Part shown: piece after piece, positions 19,601 through 20,663 of the stretch
How positions within the stretch are numbered: the first letter of the stretch is position 1
How the letters are laid out: each line of letters opens with the position of its first letter
From: Ichthyophonus hoferi
Lineage: Eukaryota > Opisthokonta > Ichthyosporea > Ichthyophonida > Ichthyophonidae
DNA: 20,663 nucleotides
Assembly: GCA_002751075.1 (NCBI GenBank)
Contig: NAOQ01000738.1
Span: forward strand, 2,511 to 23,173
Reading direction: 5' to 3'
Made by a program: the position numbers and the translations under genes
Notes under the pieces: generated by a model
Database searches by the model: none
Seen by the model: the letters and a program-made list of their open reading frames with translations, nothing else
Told to the model about the DNA's origin: nothing

Positions 19601-20077
19601 TATATATATATATGGGTTATAAGAACTTATTACAACCTAAGTGTTTTACTGCATTTGTATAGATTATTCTTTATTATGTTATAATATAATATATAATATA
19701 TCCACTCTAGTATTATGTATTACGACACAATGTCATAATTTATCTTACCACATGCCATTATACTCTATACATGTGAAATACACTAGAAAATTTTATATAT
19801 ATATGAAATACACTATAATACTATATACATATGTATATATATATATATGTCAACTTTATACCTAATATAGTAATATATACCTAATATAGTGAAACCCGTG
19901 AGAATAATCTATATGCAACGGGTTTTTTACTTAGACACTAAAAGCTAATCCTAATCAAAACGTATCCTATTATTAAATAGGCTATGACCTATAACAATAT
20001 GGGTCTAGCATATCTTGCTCTTGATAATTCTAGATGTGCCTTAATGGCATTTAGAACAGCTTGTCAGTTGGTACCAG
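13104..20077 (+). CDS. FANCG: FANCG-like Fanconi anaemia core-complex TPR protein, nine exons, partial at both ends
   Basis: Joined exons: 13104-13671, 13874-13995, 14242-14391, 14767-14847, 15406-15603, 16096-16251, 17672-17786, 18835-18875 and 19981-20077. All borders are GT-AG and all phases fit, giving about 509 residues without a stop. The product looks like a helical TPR-type repeat protein. From memory it is collinear with human FANCG (622 aa) from about residue 29 to 546: ALEGF matches human ALEGL, KDLALLLDD matches [16 protein letters not shown] matches GNPQRAL, and GLAYLALDNSRCAL...VPG matches [14 protein letters not shown]...CPG. In animals FANCG is a nuclear scaffold that binds FANCA and FAAP20 within the core complex that ubiquitinates FANCD2-FANCI during interstrand-crosslink repair. 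The first exon was not found, and the C-terminal exons lie past the window. A generic TPR protein is the alternative, but the conserved intron positions argue against it. Confidence 0.82.
13874..13995 (+). CDS. FANCG: FANCG exon, first clear TPR helix pair
   Basis: The acceptor is actatatag|ct. The split codon g|ct gives Ala190, and the exon continues as LHYWESGQFEKVRCLLEDN, a TPR-like A/B helix turn with Gly at the usual position. It ends in frame at cag|gtaggt, phase 0. At 41 residues against about 44 in human exon 6 (recalled as starting in codon 216, phase 1, and ending in phase 0), both borders appear conserved. The upstream intron is 202 bp and has almost no polypyrimidine tract. Confidence 0.85.
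14096..14165 (+). repeat. (ATACAT)n microsatellite, FANCG intron
   Basis: acatacatatatatacatatacatacacatac run within the 246-bp intron between the second and third visible exons. Confidence 0.75.
14242..14391 (+). CDS. FANCG: FANCG exon, TPR repeats (residues 231-280)
   Basis: Exactly 50 codons, bounded by ttatctcag|ggt and cag|gtattt, phase 0 on both sides. It reads GKPHHALCKFTQLA, then LLALYNAVILLDNIGDYNAA, then FLLGEQLLQ: two TPR-like helical pairs with the G-x-x-x-x-A-L pattern. From memory, human exon 7 is 49 codons, starts GNPQRALLYLV and ends LELLVE, also phase 0 on both sides. This is the best one-to-one exon match in the gene. Confidence 0.88.
14545..14735 (+). repeat. (TATCA)n and (CTATTATA)n microsatellites, FANCG intron
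   Basis: A pure tatcatatca run at 14545-14576, then ctattatactattat units from 14640 to 14735. Confidence 0.85.
14767..14847 (+). CDS. FANCG: FANCG exon (residues 281-307)
   Basis: Small 27-codon exon with a strong acceptor (catatttcag|gct) and consensus donor (aaa|gtaagtg), phase 0 on both sides. It encodes AMKIQSPSVNH followed by a Pro/Ile/Cys-rich linker ending PTDSK. The opening AM lines up with human AL309-310, where the human intron named in c.925-2A>G lies, also phase 0. The human exon continues through this region, so the border after PTDSK looks like an extra intron in this organism. Confidence 0.85.
14960..15075 (+). repeat. (TATAT)/(TATTA)n array, FANCG intron
   Basis: tatattatattacattatattatg pentamers in the intron between fragment residues 307 and 308. 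Confidence 0.75.
15177..15366 (+). repeat. 12-bp array, unit ACCCTATATTAT, FANCG intron
   Basis: About 16 units with c/t variation (taccc, tactc, tacct). The YYTL-repeat ORF at 15172-15405 is its translation. Confidence 0.9.
15406..15603 (+). CDS. FANCG: FANCG exon (residues 308-373)
   Basis: 66 codons between ctccttttag|cat (good pyrimidine tract) and aag|gtaaatg, phase 0. A linker rich in Gln, Cys and Pro leads into EGYVMSLLANIACKDRMYMK and ACSIYATLLCIATGVD. The latter part resembles human [35 protein letters not shown], a TPR helix pair. The end (VDTSLDK) matches the human exon 9/10 border at codon 382, phase 0. A second human intron inside this stretch (c.1077, phase 2) is absent here. 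Confidence 0.86.
15770..15940 (+). repeat. (ATAGTATG)n microsatellite, FANCG intron
   Basis: Imperfect tagtatgatagtataatag units. Confidence 0.75.
16096..16251 (+). CDS. FANCG: FANCG exon, TPR repeat (residues 374-425)
   Basis: 52 codons between cacctacag|gtt and aag|gtatgct, phase 0 on both sides. After a short linker (VTSLKLGP) comes IDIVIEYSYVLLSARRWDDC then VVLVDSVLVADIS, a TPR-type pair matching human [29 protein letters not shown]. The 3' border lies just before the next TPR. I do not recall a human intron there, so it may be an additional intron. A purine-rich, GGGTA-rich intron follows directly. Confidence 0.86.
16255..16550 (+). repeat. G-rich GGGTA array in FANCG intron, G-quadruplex motif
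   Basis: The sense strand is almost free of C. 16298-16320 has five GGG runs separated by TA, a canonical G3 quadruplex motif. A second cluster lies near 16412-16432. It starts a few bases after the donor at 16252. Confidence 0.9.
16580..16850 (+). repeat. (AATAT)/(ACTAT)/(AATAC)n degenerate array, FANCG intron
   Basis: Mixed AT-rich pentamers directly downstream of the G-rich tract. Confidence 0.75.
17041..17260 (+). repeat. (GTAT)n array, FANCG intron
   Basis: Two pure gtatgtat runs (17070-17122 and 17176-17212), with the spacer tatgcacgttgtatgcat repeated at 17046 and 17139. The MYVC-repeat ORFs on both strands are artefacts. Confidence 0.92.
17424..17648. mobile_element. 225-bp palindromic TIR element in FANCG intron
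   Basis: The ends are 19-bp inverted repeats with one mismatch: taattgttaaattttacta (17424-17442) and the complement of tagtgaaatttaacaatta (17630-17648). The interior is AT-rich and largely self-complementary (actatactac blocks on the left, gtagtatagtag on the right). It has no coding capacity and ends 24 bp before an exon. No target-site duplication is evident, so a non-mobile palindrome is also possible. Confidence 0.6.
17672..17786 (+). CDS. FANCG: FANCG exon, TPR repeat (residues 426-463)
   Basis: Acceptor tgtcttacag|tgc; consensus donor gga g|gtaagt, phase 1. It encodes CECYLQLGKYDRVVEIGQCV then LELLEGERGRETKRIRLG. The first part matches human [28 protein letters not shown]. The charged tail corresponds to human ATPEEKEQ. 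The phase-1 donor sits at the equivalent of the human intron at c.1480 (codon 494, phase 1). Confidence 0.86.
17835..18060 (+). repeat. (TATAA)n degenerate array, FANCG intron
   Basis: taatataatgtaat units, purest at 18020-18055. Confidence 0.75.
18835..18875 (+). CDS. FANCG: FANCG micro-exon (residues 464-477)
   Basis: 41-nt exon between ctctcatatag|at and aag|gtatgtg. The split codon g|at gives Asp464, then PNDFMCHSINQHK. The phases (1 in, 0 out) are exactly those needed to join its neighbours. The short polar linker matches the position and Cys/Asn/Gln-rich character of human AAFNCEQGCKSD. Its small size makes it the least certain exon. Skipping it would shift the frame. Confidence 0.7.
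19015..19262 (+). repeat. Dispersed repeat A, copy 2, in FANCG intron
   Basis: Sense-strand copy of the repeat at 1095-1340, with the 16-bp identical core at 19071-19086. Its reading frame stops after IRCCIKTSLAGLVIEAALIS. Confidence 0.75.
19892..19925 (+). other. Stem-loop with T tract upstream of last visible FANCG exon
   Basis: aaacccgt (19892-19899) pairs perfectly with acgggttt (19918-19925) across an 18-nt loop, followed by more T. It lies about 55 bp before the acceptor and is one of the few GC-containing perfect stems in the introns. Confidence 0.6.
19981..20077 (+). CDS. FANCG: FANCG exon, C-terminal TPR (residues 478-509)
   Basis: Acceptor tattaaatag|gct; donor cca g|gtgggt, phase 1. 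It reads AMTYNNMGLAYLALDNSRCA then LMAFRTACQLVP, a textbook TPR with the W/L-G-Y-A-F-P type spacing. It matches human [29 protein letters not shown]. Human intron 12 splits Gly546 after its first base (c.1636/1637), and here the exon ends at Pro plus one g: the same position and phase. The next exons, expected to encode about 76 residues, lie beyond the window. Confidence 0.88.
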
Positions 20078-20279
20078 GTGGGTGCGATGTGGTTATTGTT
20101 GTACATAATATACTATACTATTATAACATAGATATTGTACAATATTGGGTGTGGTTATTGTTGTAAACACCCCTATTGCAATAAAAACTAATGAGTATGG
20201 ATCAAACATAACATTTACATATACCTGCAATTTTAGATATTTTAAAAATATTATTTATACCTATCTAACTTGTTTCAAA

Positions 20280-20369
20280 CATACATGCATACATAAATAC
20301 AGACATACATACATACATACATACATACATACATACATGCATACGTACATACATGCATACATACATACA

Positions 20370-20403
<34 letters not shown>

Positions 20404-20408
20404 CATAA
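20280..20408 (+). repeat. (ACAT)n array, FANCG intron
   Basis: acatacatacatac runs. The HTYI-repeat frame is an artefact. Confidence 0.92.
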
Positions 20409-20559
20409 AAAAATATATACATACATACTTACACATACACACATAGAGAATCTATATAGGCATGCGAATTCGTATGCTTCTAAACTCTTATGTGCATGCT
20501 CATATCCTTACCTATATATATAACTTTATGCACACGCCCACACGTACCCATATATTGTA

Positions 20560-20601
20560 TGTGTGTATGTATGTATGTATTTTTGTATGTATATATGTAT
20601 G

Positions 20602-20635
<34 letters not shown>

Positions 20636-20663
20636 TGTATGTATGTATATATGTATGTATGTA
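20560..20663 (+). repeat. (GTAT)n array at the right edge
   Basis: tatgtatgtatg runs continuing to the window end, complementary to the (ACAT)n array 150 bp upstream. Confidence 0.92.

Noticed and set aside
19892-19925. Rho-independent bacterial terminator
   Set aside because: It lies inside a eukaryotic intron, so the form is coincidental or serves another role.
1-20663. Retroviral, LTR, Polinton or other virus-derived element
   Set aside because: No reverse transcriptase, integrase, capsid or polymerase motif and no long terminal direct repeats were recognised.
1-20663. CRISPR array, rRNA or tRNA genes
   Set aside because: Repeats are short tandem arrays without unique spacers; no tRNA cloverleaf or rRNA signature was seen.

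Overview
This is eukaryotic nuclear DNA: strongly AT-rich, with spliceosomal GT-AG introns, many simple-sequence arrays with 4-, 5-, 10- and 12-bp units, and several families of short dispersed repeats. There are no bacterial operon features, and I found no rRNA, tRNA or CRISPR array. The one gene recognised is a member of an animal DNA-repair family, so the source is probably a metazoan. The divergence of the protein and the AT-rich, microsatellite-filled introns suggest a non-vertebrate animal, but this is inference.

Right part (about 13.1-20.1 kb, + strand): nine consecutive exons can be read with clean GT-AG borders and compatible phases. They give about 509 residues of an alpha-helical, TPR-type protein. 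Compared from memory with human FANCG (XRCC9, 622 residues), the fragment is collinear from about residue 29 to 546. At least six intron positions appear to fall at the same place and phase, including the codon-309 and codon-546 introns. I call it FANCG, the TPR-repeat subunit that holds FANCA in the Fanconi anaemia core complex. The first exon (about 28 codons expected) was not found, and the last about 76 residues lie beyond the right edge. The introns hold a 12-bp array, a G-quadruplex-prone GGGTA tract, a small TIR-bearing palindromic element, (GTAT)n arrays and one copy of a dispersed repeat.

Left part (1-13.1 kb): no convincing protein-coding exon. It holds one inverted relative of the repeat found in FANCG intron 8, two oppositely oriented MITE-like elements with long terminal inverted repeats, a tandem repeat of about 135 bp, a direct repeat of about 130 bp, a 178-bp duplication with a distant relative, and a 62-bp duplication in a polypurine tract. 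There is also a 10-bp array, an inverted pair of dispersed repeats around a 12-bp array, and a duplicated segment at 11.8-12.45 kb whose copies keep a similar reading frame. Most ORFs here are translations of simple repeats.

The main point of interest is a divergent but structurally conserved FANCG gene whose introns are loaded with structure-prone repeats.
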